A DNA stretch of 36,973 bases from Pseudomonadota bacterium (GTDB lineage Bacteria > Bdellovibrionota_C > UBA2361 > SZUA-149): NCBI GenBank assembly GCA_029555385.1, contig JAKPSH010000185.1, forward strand, positions 1-36,973, in the 5' to 3' direction. Below, one piece after another: positions 23,686 to 32,316 of this stretch; the stretch's first letter is position 1, and each line of letters opens with the position of its first letter. The notes under the pieces were generated by a model. That model was not told the origin of the DNA and ran no database searches. It worked only from the letters and a program-made list of their open reading frames with translations. The position numbers and the translations under genes are program-made.

Positions 23686-24688
23686 TATCAGCCTGCGCTT
23701 CGCCGTTTTTGCCGCGCTCATGCTCTCGGGCAGCGGCGCCTGCGCTCCGACAGCAACCCACAAAATTGATTTCAATCCCAGTGAACCGCTGCGGGTTATG
23801 GTTTTACCCTTCGTGCAAATTGGGGAAAAAGGAGAGTTTATCGAGCCATCCCCCGGGTTGTTTATTGATGCCGTGCCGCTCGTCTCGGCCAAACTTGAAG
23901 ACACCCCTGCGGAGCTTGTCCGGCGCCTTGCCTACAGCGAGCTCTCCGCAACTTCACTCGAGGTGCTCGCCCCCTATCTGGTGAACGTGGAGCTTCCGCA
24001 TTACGGTTTCGCCAAGTCCGACGGCGCGTTTGACTTGCAAAAGATTTATGCCGCGACACCGTCAGAACTCTGCCGCGCGGTATTTGACTGTGACGCCGTG
24101 CTTTACGGACGTATAATCGAATGGAAACGCGCCTATTACGGCATCGAATCCGTTAACGCGGTGGCACTCGACTTGAAGCTTGTCTCGGCCCGCTCGGGCA
24201 AGGTCCTGTTTTCGGCGTCGGGCCGTGACGAAGAACGCCGCGGTTTGAGCGGCGGTCCGACCGGCTTTGCTGACATTGTCATCGAACCAGTCAAAGGTCT
24301 TGATTCCGGAATAATTACAAGCATCTCGCGCCGCTTGGTTAAGCGGCTGCTCTCGCCGCTTCATGTCAAACAACGCGCCCCCGCCGCAGATGCTCCGCCG
24401 CCGGCGATCTACGCCAGCGCTCACGACAGGCTTGCCGGCAGCCTTGAACGCGGGGCGCACCTAACGGTGCTGGCCATTGCAACTGAAAACAATGCCGCCG
24501 CTTTTTCCATTGGCAGCGAGATTCGCAATATCCCCATGAGCGAGGTTGAACCCGGCTTCTATTTTGGCGAGTATCATCCACTCGCTTCCGATTCCTTCTC
24601 CGATCAGCCCGTAACAGTAACCGTAACTGACCAATTCGGAAGAACCACCTCGCAGCTCATTACCGCGAAACCCCTAAGTCTTCACTAG
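23669..24688 (+). CDS. Second GNA1162/DUF799-like lipoprotein (inferred)
   Basis: 339 residues with a signal sequence ending in SGSGACAPT, a weak lipobox. The core reads LRVMVLPFVQIGEKG, a helix AELVRRLAYSELSATSLEVL, YGFAKSDGAFDL, then FDCDAVLYGRIIEWKRAYYG and VALDLKLVSARSGKVLFSAS, the usual order for GNA1162-type putative lipoproteins. A Pro/Ala linker near residue 230 leads to a C-terminal beta domain like that of the preceding gene. The start overlaps the previous gene by 17 nt and is probably translationally coupled. Such proteins are thought to act in outer-membrane or envelope assembly, but no direct role is established here. It converges on actF. Confidence 0.6.
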   Translation: MKQRNNISLRFAVFAALMLSGSGACAPTATHKIDFNPSEPLRVMVLPFVQIGEKGEFIEPSPGLFIDAVPLVSAKLEDTPAELVRRLAYSELSATSLEVLAPYLVNVELPHYGFAKSDGAFDLQKIYAATPSELCRAVFDCDAVLYGRIIEWKRAYYGIESVNAVALDLKLVSARSGKVLFSASGRDEERRGLSGGPTGFADIVIEPVKGLDSGIITSISRRLVKRLLSPLHVKQRAPAADAPPPAIYASAHDRLAGSLERGAHLTVLAIATENNAAAFSIGSEIRNIPMSEVEPGFYFGEYHPLASDSFSDQPVTVTVTDQFGRTTSQLITAKPLSLH

Positions 24689-24691
24689 GGG
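24671..24691. other. Short stem-loop between convergent operons
   Basis: CCCCTA (24671-24676) and TAGGGG (24686-24691) form a 6-bp stem with a 9-nt loop at the end of the lipoprotein gene, between it and actF. There is no T-run on either side, so terminator function is weakly supported. Confidence 0.35.
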
Positions 24692-24730
24692 CAGGCGCTA
24701 TCATCGTGACCCAAGAAACAAACCGCCTCT

Positions 24731-25987
24731 TCACGCCAGTGGCGCAAGCGGAACACGGCGCAGGAACCATTCCGCACTCAACACGTATGCCGCGAAAAAA
24801 CCGAGCGCGATTCCCAAATCCGCAGCATTGAACGGCAGCCGGTCCGGGTATATGCTTGGTGCAAAAAGCAGATAATGCATCAGGTTCAGAGCGGTCAAAA
24901 CGATCGTGCCTAAAATCAGCATCAGCACTGGCACGCGTTTTACCTCCCGGCTGAGTCCGGCAAAAAAAGGCACGATAAAGCCGGAACCCAGCACGAACCA
25001 GCCCACAAAGTGCCACGGCTCTTCCCGCAACCGCACGATCACCCATGCGGTCTCCTCCGGAATATTTCCGTACCAAATGGGCAGATAGTGGCTCCACGCT
25101 AAATACGCCCAGAATATGCCAAAGCCAAAGACAAGTTTACCCAGATCATGCAGCACCGCCGGGCTAAGGGCTCCACGAAAAAAAGAGTTGTCCTGAGCAA
25201 ACAGCACGGCAAGCACGCAAACGGCGCCAAGCGCTCCATAAACCGCGCTCATAAAATAAAAAACGCCGAACAATGCCGAATACCAGTGTGCATCCACGCT
25301 CATTAGCTGATCAAACGCAATTAGCGACATGATTACGGCATAGGCGATCACAGCAGCCGGCGCATACCGCGACTTCCGGTCCATAGCTCCGGAGTAGTCT
25401 GCTGCACCTGCTCCCCCCAAGCTCTGAAAGAGAATCTTCTGCAATGCCCCGGAATTCGCCGCAGTCTCCGAACGGCTCCGCAACTGCTCAAGCTCGATGC
25501 TAAGGGTCTGAGCAATAACGCGCCACGCAATCACACATAAGAACACCGCGCCAAAAAAATCCCGCAAATATACAAGCTCGGGCAGCAGCCAATATTCCTT
25601 GCCTGCTGCCGGATGCTCAACCCAAGAGAACAGATGTGCGCGTCCGAAGTAAAGCACAACTATAAAAAGCGAGAGCAGCACAAAAAACGGCAGCGCTGCT
25701 TGAAATATGCGCTCCACTGGACGCTGCCACCGTGCACCGGAAAGAAAAAACACCGCCGGAAAGCAGCTTGAGGCCGCAGCGATGCCGAACCAAAAGAGAA
25801 AATTCACTTGCAGCGAAACCCAAAGATGAGACATGCGCCCCAGCATTGCCTCACTAACGCAGCTCATCACCCCCAAGCCAAGAAAGAAAAGCAGCGCCGC
25901 GCGGTTTGCACGTGAAAGACACAACTGCTCCGCACTGCGCACCTGCTCAACCCACGCTTCGTTTGCCGTCTCGGCCAGCTGCGTCAT
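24731..25987 (-). CDS. actF: Alternative complex III, membrane subunit ActF
   Basis: A 418-residue integral membrane protein with about ten helices, matching the ActF subunit in size and position as the last gene of the operon. Recognisable are ALLFFLGLGVMSCVSE near the start, FDQLMSVDAHWYSALFGVYF-like spacing around residues 230-250 (DQLMSVDAHWYSALFG), and SHYLPIWYGNIPEETAW in the later helices. In known complexes ActF resembles the quinol-interacting NrfD-like subunit ActC. Its start codon overlaps actE by 4 nt (ATGA). No further gene on this strand follows, and ActG was not seen. Confidence 0.9.
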   Translation of the reverse strand: MTQLAETANEAWVEQVRSAEQLCLSRANRAALLFFLGLGVMSCVSEAMLGRMSHLWVSLQVNFLFWFGIAAASSCFPAVFFLSGARWQRPVERIFQAALPFFVLLSLFIVVLYFGRAHLFSWVEHPAAGKEYWLLPELVYLRDFFGAVFLCVIAWRVIAQTLSIELEQLRSRSETAANSGALQKILFQSLGGAGAADYSGAMDRKSRYAPAAVIAYAVIMSLIAFDQLMSVDAHWYSALFGVFYFMSAVYGALGAVCVLAVLFAQDNSFFRGALSPAVLHDLGKLVFGFGIFWAYLAWSHYLPIWYGNIPEETAWVIVRLREEPWHFVGWFVLGSGFIVPFFAGLSREVKRVPVLMLILGTIVLTALNLMHYLLFAPSIYPDRLPFNAADLGIALGFFAAYVLSAEWFLRRVPLAPLA

Positions 25988-26520
25988 TTTCCGCCCTCCT
26001 CAGCCTTTGTCCCACCCGCGGCATCGAGCTCCTGCAATTTACGCAGGTAGTTCACCGTATCCCACGCCTCCTCCGGCGAAAGCTTATATCCTTGTTTGGG
26101 CATCGCCCGCAGGCCGTAAAAAATAACTCCATAGATCCGCGCATCAGTCTTCTCTTGATAAAGCGGTCTGAGCAGATTGGCCGCCCCGACCATCGGTCCC
26201 ACCGGTCCCATACCGTCTCCTGTCCTCCCGTGACATACCGCACAGTGCACATTCCACATCCGCTCGCCACTTGCTTCGGACCTTGCGCTGCGCGCCACCG
26301 GATTAGTCAGCCTGCCTTCCGCTTCTTCGAGCGTTTGATGCGCCCGCCTCCGCCCAGCAGGCACCGTGCCACGAACCGGGCTTCGCGCTACCTCGCTTGT
26401 TTTAAGCGATTGCTGCTGGTTCATATCAATATCCCATGGAGCTGCCTGCACCGCCCGCGCCCTCAACGCCAGGCAAAAGACAACAGTCAGCGCAGCGCAG
26501 AGAAACAGTTTAACGCGCAT
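25984..26520 (-). CDS. actE: Alternative complex III, monohaem cytochrome c subunit ActE
   Basis: A 178-residue exported cytochrome c with one haem site, CAVCH (C93, C96, H97), followed by GRTGDGMGP. A later Met (RAMPKQGYK) is the likely sixth ligand. The N-terminal hydrophobic stretch may be a signal peptide, with a typical ActE pre-domain including SPVRGTVPAG. It would carry electrons out of the pentahaem subunit ActA to a periplasmic acceptor. AGAGG lies six bases before the ATG. It overlaps actD by 11 nt and actF by 4 nt, so tight translational coupling is expected. Confidence 0.92.
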   Translation of the reverse strand: MRVKLFLCAALTVVFCLALRARAVQAAPWDIDMNQQQSLKTSEVARSPVRGTVPAGRRRAHQTLEEAEGRLTNPVARSARSEASGERMWNVHCAVCHGRTGDGMGPVGPMVGAANLLRPLYQEKTDARIYGVIFYGLRAMPKQGYKLSPEEAWDTVNYLRKLQELDAAGGTKAEEGGK

Positions 26521-27031
26521 AAACCACCTCTACTTTTTCAGCACCCGCGCGATAGAGCTTTTGCTCCAAATCCCCGCATTGCGGCTGCTCTGCGCGCACG
26601 GACAATCCGAACGCTCCCTCGCTGAATGATGCGCGGTACTCGGGCCGGCACCACCCACCAGGCACGCGTCCGAACAAGCACAACCCCGCTATGGCACTCA
26701 GCGCGCCCACGAGCACGGTGCACTCAAATGCGATCACCACGAACGCGGGCCATGAAATGAGCGGTTTCGCACCGACGCGAATGGGATAGTCGATAGACAT
26801 CCATGCCGTAAGCAAAAAACCGGACAAACATCCCGCAATGCCGCCGAGCAGCACAAGGGCGCTGACGGAACTGGGGCGCTTGCCGGCATAGAGCGCTTCC
26901 TCCACTTCATGGTCAGGAAAAGGCTGGAACGTCTCAAGCTCAGCGCCAGGCGACTCTTGACGCACCTCGTTTATGGCATGCGCGAGACGCGCAGCCGAAT
27001 CAAAATGCGCCAGCACGAGATAGCAGCTCAT
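26510..27031 (-). CDS. actD: Alternative complex III subunit ActD (DUF3341)
   Basis: A 173-residue protein matching DUF3341/ActD in layout: an N-terminal soluble alpha/beta region (LVLAHFDSAARLAHAINEV, then ELETFQPFPDHEVEEAL), two membrane helices in the middle (ALVLLGGIAGCLSGFLLTA and ISWPAFVVIAFECTVLVGAL), and a C-terminal soluble tail with EQKLYRAGAEKVEVV. It is a structural subunit bridging ActC and ActF. Its start overlaps the actC stop by 4 nt (ATGA) and its end overlaps actE by 11 nt. Confidence 0.92.
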   Translation of the reverse strand: MSCYLVLAHFDSAARLAHAINEVRQESPGAELETFQPFPDHEVEEALYAGKRPSSVSALVLLGGIAGCLSGFLLTAWMSIDYPIRVGAKPLISWPAFVVIAFECTVLVGALSAIAGLCLFGRVPGGWCRPEYRASFSEGAFGLSVRAEQPQCGDLEQKLYRAGAEKVEVVYAR

Positions 27032-28398
27032 TGCCCGTCCTCCTTTGCCGCACGCACCACCCCTGGCGCCGCGGCGCTCACTGGCGCAGCAACCATCATT
27101 TCTTTAACCTCGGTCAGCGAGACACAAGGAAAAAACTTTATAAAAAGGAGGATGAGCGTAAAAAACCAACCGAAAGAGCCAAGAGTAATGCCCGCTTCAT
27201 ACCAGGAAAAATTGTAATCGCCCCATGCAGCGGGATCAAACTCGCGGGCCAATGACTGCGTGATGATATTGAACCGCTCAAGCCACATCCCCACATTAAT
27301 AATAAGCGATAAGATAAACAGCCAACGCAAATCTGTGCGCCAGGATTTCCGCCACAACGTGAGCGGAGCGACACAGTTGCAGAATACCATCAGCCAAAAT
27401 GCCGCGCTCATATTGCCGCACGCCCGGTACCAGAACTGGTAACGCTCAAAGGTATTGTTGCTATACCAAGCGATAAAGAACTCTGTGAGATAGGCAAACG
27501 TAACGATTCCCGAAGTAAAAATAATCAGCTTGGCCATACGCTCGTAGTGCCACACGGTCAGGTATTTCTCCAGCGCAAACGCACGCCGCAGCGGGATACT
27601 GATAGTCATTACCATCGCTAAACCGGAGAAGATGGCCCCTGCGACGAAATAGGGCGGAAAGAGCGTACTGTGCCAGCCCGGAACATTGCCCATGGCGAAG
27701 TCCCAGGACACAACGGAGTGCACGGAGACAACCAGCGGTGTTGCCAGTGCTGCCAGAAAACCATATGCCGCGGTATAGTGCCGCCACTGTGTTCCAGTTC
27801 CGCGCCAGCCAAGGGCGCAAAAGCTGTAAAGAAATCTCCGCCAGCCCACAGCCCTATCGCGCGCCGCCGCCACATCGGGGATCAGCCCGACGATAAAAAA
27901 CAGCATGCTCACTGTCAGGTAGGTGCTTACGGCAAAAACGTCCCAGAGGAGGGGCGATTTAAAATTCACCCAGAGAAAGCGCTGGTTCGGATATGGCAGC
28001 AGCCAGTAAAACTGCCATGCGCGCCCCAGATGAATGATGGGAAACAGCCCTGCGGTGCTCACTGCAAAAACCGTCATGGCCTCGGCAATGCGGTAAATCG
28101 GCACGCGCCACTTGGCACGAAAAAGGAAAAGGATTGCTGAAATCAATGTCCCCGAATGAGCAATACCGACCCAGAACACAAAATCTGTAATGAGCACCCC
28201 CCAAGCGATCGGGTGGTTGATTCCCGCAAGCACCAGTCCTTGCTCCAGCACCTGTCCCCAGCACCAAATGCCGATGAGCAGCGCTGAGGCAGCGCAGGCA
28301 AACGCCGCATACCAGCCGGCGCCCGGCGCCGAGAGAGTGCGCAAAATATCGTCGTTTACGGTCTTGTAATCGACGCAAACTGTCCCTGTTTCTGCCAT
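27028..28398 (-). CDS. actC: Alternative complex III, NrfD-like quinol subunit ActC
   Basis: A 456-residue membrane protein of the polysulfide reductase NrfD family with about ten helices. It contains GVLITDFVFWVGIAHSGTLI and HLGRAWQFYWLLPYPN, regions associated with quinol binding in ActC, and VVSVHSVVSWDFAMGNVPGW in a later helix. In the complex it receives electrons from quinol and passes them to the Fe-S clusters of ActB. It follows actB by 17 nt and overlaps actD by 4 nt. Length and motifs fit the family well. Confidence 0.93.
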   Translation of the reverse strand: MAETGTVCVDYKTVNDDILRTLSAPGAGWYAAFACAASALLIGIWCWGQVLEQGLVLAGINHPIAWGVLITDFVFWVGIAHSGTLISAILFLFRAKWRVPIYRIAEAMTVFAVSTAGLFPIIHLGRAWQFYWLLPYPNQRFLWVNFKSPLLWDVFAVSTYLTVSMLFFIVGLIPDVAAARDRAVGWRRFLYSFCALGWRGTGTQWRHYTAAYGFLAALATPLVVSVHSVVSWDFAMGNVPGWHSTLFPPYFVAGAIFSGLAMVMTISIPLRRAFALEKYLTVWHYERMAKLIIFTSGIVTFAYLTEFFIAWYSNNTFERYQFWYRACGNMSAAFWLMVFCNCVAPLTLWRKSWRTDLRWLFILSLIINVGMWLERFNIITQSLAREFDPAAWGDYNFSWYEAGITLGSFGWFFTLILLFIKFFPCVSLTEVKEMMVAAPVSAAAPGVVRAAKEDGQ

Positions 28399-28415
28399 CG
28401 CCGCAATTGTCTCTG

Positions 28416-31400
28416 CTATTTCGCCTTGCCGCCGCTAATCTTCGCCAGATAAGTGACTGCCGGCTGTGTGTTGAGTTCCGCATCAAGCACTTTGTAGCTC
28501 CGTCCAAGCTGCGCTTGCCTATACACCGCACTGTGCGGATCCTTGAGATTTCCAAAAACAATCGCTCCCGCAGGACAGCTCGATGCGCACGCGGGTTGAA
28601 TCTCGCCGTCTCGCACCTCCCGCCCTTCATCTTTCGCTCTGTTTTCCGCCTCGCGGATGCGCTGGATGCAGAAAGTGCACTTCTCCATGACCCCGGTGCA
28701 GCGCACCGTTACGTCCGGGTTAAGCTGCCAATTAAGCGGTTCGGGCCAGTAAGACTCTACCCAGTTAAAGCGCCGCGCTTTGTAGCTGCAGTTATTTGCA
28801 CAGTAACGTGTTCCCACACAGCGGTTATAAACCATCGTGTTAAGACCTTCGTCACTGTGATATGTGGCGTAAACCGGACAAACCGGCTCACAAGGCGCAT
28901 TATTGCAGTGCTGGCACATCATCGGCAGGAAGCCCAACACGGGGTGCTCTGGCGGACCGTCGAGGAAGCGCTCAATGCGCAGCCAAGACATTTCACGGCC
29001 TTCTGCACACATCTTGCGTCCGGAAACCGCTATATTATTTTCGGCATAACATGCCGCAACGCAACCGCAACACCCGGTACACTTAGACAGGTCAACGCTC
29101 ATGGCCCACTGGTACTGCGGATGCTCCGCTTGCACATACATCTGTTTTGGCGGTGTTCTCGGCCCCAAGGCATGAACATCATGCGTATTGTGCGATTCTT
29201 TGTGCATCGCTATTTTATGCACCGCTGCGCTCTGCTGAAGCACAGCCAGTTCAACTGTGCGGATAATACCCCGCCCCAGCTGCGAGTCGCTCCCCTGCAT
29301 CTGTAAAAGCTCCTGCCTAAGCGCGCTGCGTTCTAACCGCACACCGGAAGCAATAAAACCTGCCGCGCTCTTCCCGCTTCCCGCGCCAAGAACGGCAAGC
29401 GGATTCACCCCCACACCACGGCAGAATCTCCCCAGCGCGGCATGGCCCTGCCCGACGGGCACCGCAACCAGGCCGGGATCAATATGCTCTGTGGCAAGCA
29501 CCGGCGCTTCCAGCTCACCACCATCAGTGATAACCTTTGCGCAACTGTTCTTTGGGATCCCGAACCGCTTCAACGTCTCAGGATGCACTTCAATCCAGCT
29601 TCCCCAGACGACTGTCGACACGGGGTCCGGCAGCTCCTGCAGCCAAGGCCGGTTGGCACCGTGTCCATCACCAAAAACCGGGGTCGGAAAAGCGAGCAGG
29701 CTCAATCCTGGACTGGACTCCGGGTTCTTTACGTCAAATCGCGAAATCACTTTTTCAAGCTCCGGATTCAACGACCAATCGGAGATACTTTCCTGCGCTG
29801 TGCCGCCAAAATCGCCCCCCAGCTCCACAAAGCGCAGCCATTGCTCCTCGAAATTATCCGCACCAATACGCTCCTTCCAGGCCCGGCGCATGTAGTCGTA
29901 GAAGCAGGTATCCTCAGCAAAGCGCACACCGAGCGGCGCCGCAGCACAAAGCGAAATCAATGTATCACCAAGCGACTGCGTCTGGTAAAGCGGCTGCATC
30001 GCCGGCTGATTGAGCGCATATACGCCAGGCCGCACCTCGCTATCACGCCACGTCTCAATCGTTGTGCTGAGCGGCATCACCAAATGCGCGCGCTCTGCTG
30101 TCTCATCGAGATTAACCGACAGACTGACGACAAAAGGCACCCGCTCAAGCAGCCTGGAAAATCCGCTCTTCTCCGGCAGCGTAAAAAACGGGTTAACTTG
30201 CGCCACAATCAGCACCTCCGGCACCGGCCCCTCAGCAAGGCGCGCGCTCAGCCCGCTGCTCAAGACTTCCGGCAGTTTTGCCTCGGCACTGGCCCGGCAG
30301 AGCCTTACCGTCTTGCCCGCAGCACCCAGCACAATATTGAGCAAAAGCGAAATAAGCATCGCACGCTCGCCATCCGCACCGCTCATCACCGGTCCCCCGC
30401 AAATAATAAGCGGGGCCCGGCACTGGCCTAGCTCACGCGCCAGGGCCTCAATCTCGCTTTCAGTTACACCGCAGCCGGGGTGCAGTGCATCACCCGCACA
30501 AAGCCGCATGCCGTATCTCACCGCTGCGGAGCGCACGTTCTTTTTCGCTACGCGTCCGCTGTCCTGCCCTGCCGGATCCCACCCGCCGTATTCGACAATC
30601 TTGCGAAAAAGCACGCCCAGCACCGAGCATTCACTTCCCGCAGCAGTCTTGTACCAGCGGTCGGCATTTGCCGCTGTCAGCGACAGGCGCGGTTCAAAAT
30701 GAACCGCCCGGGGAAAAATGGCCGCTGTGCCGCCTTTTTCTGCATCCGGCGCACGCCGCGTGCTGCGTGCGCGTGTAAACTCCACCGGCGAACGCCACGT
30801 ACCCAGATAATCCGCACCGAAGCTCACGACGCAGTCCGCCCGCGATAAATCATAATCCGCCCTGACACCCGCGCCGAATACCGCAGATGCGGCCTGCTCC
30901 ACCTCGTCCGCGGGAAACACCTGATACTGCAAATGCTCGGCGCCGGTTTTCCCGCAGAACTCCCGCGCTAGCGCAGCCTCGCTCAGCGAAAGTGCTTCAC
31001 TGATTAAAACAACGCGTTTCCCGCCTTCTCTTGCGCGAGCGATCGCCTCAGCAGCGCTGTACAGCGCATCGTTCCAAGGCACAGCCGAAAAACTGCCATC
31101 GGCATTACGCCGCATTGGTTCACGCAGCCGGTCGGGGTCATATGCCGCCTGTACAGCCGACTGGCCAAGTGCGCACAACCCCCCGGAATTGACGGGGTGA
31201 AGCGGGTTGCCTTCGATTTTCACAGCACGACCTTCGCGCACCCGCACCAGCGTGCCGCAATGGGCCGCGCACTCAAAGCAAGTCCCGGCGTACCATGCAG
31301 CGACCCCCGGTATAATTTCGTCTGGCGCAACAACATACGGAATGAGCTTCTGCGGCAGATCGCGCAGGCACCCGGCAGCACATACTCCCGCTCCTGCGCC

Positions 31401-31448
31401 GGCAATGCGCATAAACTCCCGCCGCGTAAACTTTGTTTTTTCGCCCAT
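28416..31448 (-). CDS. actB: Alternative complex III, fused molybdopterin-like/iron-sulfur subunit ActB
   Basis: A 1010-residue exported protein. A twin-arginine signal (TRREFMRIAGAGAG, R9-R10) directs Tat export. The large N-terminal part is like a molybdopterin oxidoreductase (GTCFECAAHCGTLV, AVKIEGNPLHPVNSGGLC); in characterised complexes this domain has lost its cofactor. From about residue 785 there is a ferredoxin-like domain with four clusters: KCTGCCGCVAACY, MCQHCNNAPCEPVCP, NRCVGTRYCANNCSYK, and KCTFCIQRI with ACASSCP. This chain accepts electrons from ActC. I take the ATG at 31448, immediately before the Tat motif, over a TTG at 31469 that would overlap actA. It lies 8 nt after the actA stop. 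Confidence 0.94.
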   Translation of the reverse strand: MGEKTKFTRREFMRIAGAGAGVCAAGCLRDLPQKLIPYVVAPDEIIPGVAAWYAGTCFECAAHCGTLVRVREGRAVKIEGNPLHPVNSGGLCALGQSAVQAAYDPDRLREPMRRNADGSFSAVPWNDALYSAAEAIARAREGGKRVVLISEALSLSEAALAREFCGKTGAEHLQYQVFPADEVEQAASAVFGAGVRADYDLSRADCVVSFGADYLGTWRSPVEFTRARSTRRAPDAEKGGTAAIFPRAVHFEPRLSLTAANADRWYKTAAGSECSVLGVLFRKIVEYGGWDPAGQDSGRVAKKNVRSAAVRYGMRLCAGDALHPGCGVTESEIEALARELGQCRAPLIICGGPVMSGADGERAMLISLLLNIVLGAAGKTVRLCRASAEAKLPEVLSSGLSARLAEGPVPEVLIVAQVNPFFTLPEKSGFSRLLERVPFVVSLSVNLDETAERAHLVMPLSTTIETWRDSEVRPGVYALNQPAMQPLYQTQSLGDTLISLCAAAPLGVRFAEDTCFYDYMRRAWKERIGADNFEEQWLRFVELGGDFGGTAQESISDWSLNPELEKVISRFDVKNPESSPGLSLLAFPTPVFGDGHGANRPWLQELPDPVSTVVWGSWIEVHPETLKRFGIPKNSCAKVITDGGELEAPVLATEHIDPGLVAVPVGQGHAALGRFCRGVGVNPLAVLGAGSGKSAAGFIASGVRLERSALRQELLQMQGSDSQLGRGIIRTVELAVLQQSAAVHKIAMHKESHNTHDVHALGPRTPPKQMYVQAEHPQYQWAMSVDLSKCTGCCGCVAACYAENNIAVSGRKMCAEGREMSWLRIERFLDGPPEHPVLGFLPMMCQHCNNAPCEPVCPVYATYHSDEGLNTMVYNRCVGTRYCANNCSYKARRFNWVESYWPEPLNWQLNPDVTVRCTGVMEKCTFCIQRIREAENRAKDEGREVRDGEIQPACASSCPAGAIVFGNLKDPHSAVYRQAQLGRSYKVLDAELNTQPAVTYLAKISGGKAK

Positions 31449-31456
31449 CCTACACT

Positions 31457-32098
31457 CTAATGGTGACAAGCCCCGCAGTCATTTACCGCGCCGCTCTCCC
31501 GGTGGCAGCTTAAGCAAAAACCCATCTTCAGCGAAGAAGCCTTCTCCACGACATCCATCTTATTGACCTGCCCATGGCAGATGTAACAGGCGACTCCGGC
31601 GCGCACGTGACGTTCATGACTGAAGCGGACATGCTCCGGCAAATTGCTCACGGGAATCCACTCGACGGGCTTCTTTTGCTCCCAGTAATTCTTTAGCTTT
31701 TGAACCTCCGGCAGGTCACTGCGCACGCTCGCGTGGCAGCCCATACATGAGTCTACGGAAGGAATGACCGCATGTGCCGACTTGTTTACTCCGAAATGGC
31801 AGTACTGGCACTCCATACCGAGCTTCTCAACATGCGTCCGGTGGCTGTATGCAACCGGCTGCAGCGGGCGATAGCCCCGCCGGTAGCGCGGCGGAAGGAA
31901 CACATCGGTGAACTTCCAGTCCGAAAAAACCGCCTTCCCGCCGCGCCACACTCCGGCGAGCGCACCCGCAGCACCCCCAGCAACACCATCCGGCGCGGTA
32001 CCTGCAAGCACGTGCGAGCCGAAGAAAAGCGCAGCCGCCAAAAAAAACAAGCCGACCGCCGCTGGTCCCGCAATGCTGCCCGAAGTGCTCGCTCTCAT
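31457..32098 (-). CDS. actA: Alternative complex III, pentahaem cytochrome c subunit ActA
   Basis: A 213-residue periplasmic protein with a hydrophobic N-terminal anchor (residues 10-32) and five CXXCH haem motifs at C97, C118, C171, C195 and C208. This matches the five-haem ActA exactly. Several extra histidines (SHRTH, SHERH) are likely axial ligands. It is the first gene of the operon and diverges from argS across a 218-nt region. Electrons reach these haems from ActB and leave via ActE or a soluble carrier. The final motif ends CGACHH, the last residues of the protein. Confidence 0.95.
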   Translation of the reverse strand: MRASTSGSIAGPAAVGLFFLAAALFFGSHVLAGTAPDGVAGGAAGALAGVWRGGKAVFSDWKFTDVFLPPRYRRGYRPLQPVAYSHRTHVEKLGMECQYCHFGVNKSAHAVIPSVDSCMGCHASVRSDLPEVQKLKNYWEQKKPVEWIPVSNLPEHVRFSHERHVRAGVACYICHGQVNKMDVVEKASSLKMGFCLSCHRESGAVNDCGACHH

Positions 32099-32316
32099 CC
32101 GCTCAGGTCTCTATTCACCGGCGCCCGCGCGCCGCCCTGCCCACAAAAAGCGCTATTGGATACAAAGCACGGTAATAACCCATGCTCTAGCTGTTGTCGA
32201 CCGCTGCTTTTGTGTGCGAAATACAAGATGTGAGACAACACTTTTCACATTGATTAGATTGGAGAATCTCGCTAAAGCTGTCGCATCGTAATACTTTTCG
32301 GTTGATAGGTCGTTTG
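32099..32316. promoter_or_regulatory. Divergent actA/argS promoter region
   Basis: The 218-nt gap must hold promoters for both the act operon (minus) and argS (plus). A possible plus-strand promoter is TTGATT at about 32250 with a TAAAGC-like -10 at 17-nt spacing, but the match is poor. Short inverted repeats (AGATT/AATCT near 32258-32271, GTGA/TCAC near 32230-32248) could be operator sites. No known regulator motif is recognised. Confidence 0.35.

Noticed and set aside
28407..31566. Plus-strand reading frames of up to 329 codons opposite actB
   Set aside because: They lie wholly antisense to a gene with complete Fe-S and Tat motifs and have no ribosome binding site or family features.
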